From Dryococelus australis (Eukaryota > Arthropoda > Insecta > Phasmatodea > Phasmatidae), in contig CM057005.1 in NCBI GenBank assembly GCA_029891345.1, positions 64,755,260 through 64,819,259 of the forward strand: 64,000 nucleotides of DNA, read 5' to 3'. Within the stretch, counting starts at the first letter, position 1; every line of letters begins with the position of its first letter. The notes under the pieces were generated by a model. The model ran no database searches and was not told the origin of the DNA. It saw nothing but the letters and a program-made list of their open reading frames with translations. Positions 63,901 through 64,000 of the stretch are shown piece after piece. The translations under genes were made by a program, and so were the position numbers.

Positions 63901-64000
63901 TAGTCCATTCACTAATACTTCCAACTTTTCTGAAGCCCTAATAAAGTTCTACGTTCATGATATTCGCCCTCCTCATGTAAACAAGGCTTAAATAAGCCTA
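63901..64000 (+). mobile_element. TAM2 MITE, cut by the window edge
   Basis: Starts TAGTCCATTCACTAATACTT and shows GAAGCCCTAATAAAG and GATATTCGCCCTCC. The right part lies beyond the window. Confidence 0.85.

Noticed and set aside
1-64000. CRISPR arrays, operons, riboswitches or other prokaryotic features
   Set aside because: Repeats are dispersed transposons or microsatellites with no regular spacers, and the window is plainly eukaryotic.

Overview
The window is eukaryotic intergenic DNA, most likely from an insect with a large, repeat-rich genome. The evidence is an AT-rich background, long TG and TA microsatellites, tRNA-derived SINEs, a Jockey-like LINE, a Ty3/gypsy element, Tc1 and rosa (DD41D) transposase remnants, and dozens of short non-autonomous DNA transposons (MITEs). 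A polyneopteran insect is a guess from the repeat content; the sequence does not settle it. I found no convincing host gene, tRNA or rRNA gene in 64 kb. Nearly everything recognisable is a transposable element, and many lie inside one another.

The family labels used here were made for this window. TAM1 (about 420 bp), TAM1s (about 240 bp) and TAM2 (about 420 bp) are MITEs that duplicate TA and share end sequence; about 32 copies or fragments make up roughly a sixth of the window. HAT1, HAT2 and HAT3 begin with TAGGG-like ends and are flanked, in the best cases, by 8-bp duplications (hAT-like). PBL copies are flanked by TTAA (piggyBac-like). PAL1 to PAL4 and FB1 are palindromic or fold-back elements. 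HRB1 is flanked by TAA. GGT carries GGGCCGGTTGCA-type ends and CAC carries CACTGTAAAAA ends. SINE1 is a tRNA-headed SINE. REP1 to REP3 are unclassified repeats.

Layout. 1-10 kb: a cluster of ACTG-N6-CAGT dyads, TAM2, HAT2, HAT1, a TAM2 copy split by another transposon, a head-to-head TAM1 pair, and HAT3 with a TAM1 copy inside. 10-20 kb: PBL, an inverted pair of REP2, PAL4, FB1 with a long TA array, and PAL1. 20-32 kb: a solo LTR, HAT2 split by a 740-bp insert, a Tc1 transposase remnant, an inverted TAM2 pair, SINEs, PBL, and an isolated perfect X-box. 32.2-37.1 kb: an old, broken Ty3/gypsy element with a 3' LTR related to the solo LTR. 37-49 kb: nested TAM/PBL insertions, SINEs, a small TATA/CCAAT promoter-like unit with a 35-codon ORF, a CpG-rich hairpin segment, and HAT1. 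49-54 kb: CAC with tRNA-like boxes, SINEs, TAM1/TAM2, and HRB1 with HAT1 inside. 54-58 kb: a LINE interrupted by GGT, tandem repeats with YY1/Pho-like motifs, and a rosa remnant. 58-64 kb: REP1 interrupted by TAM2 (with an uninterrupted paralogue at 5.3 kb), an inverted TAM2 pair, PAL2, TAM1 interrupted by PAL3, SINE1, and more TAM copies.

The elements do not form a pathway. The main value of the window is the nesting: several insertions have an unoccupied relative in the same window, which fixes element ends, target duplications and relative age. Closely spaced inverted MITE pairs are the best candidates for a function (hairpin RNA), but that is inference. All boundaries were read by eye and may be off by a few bases.
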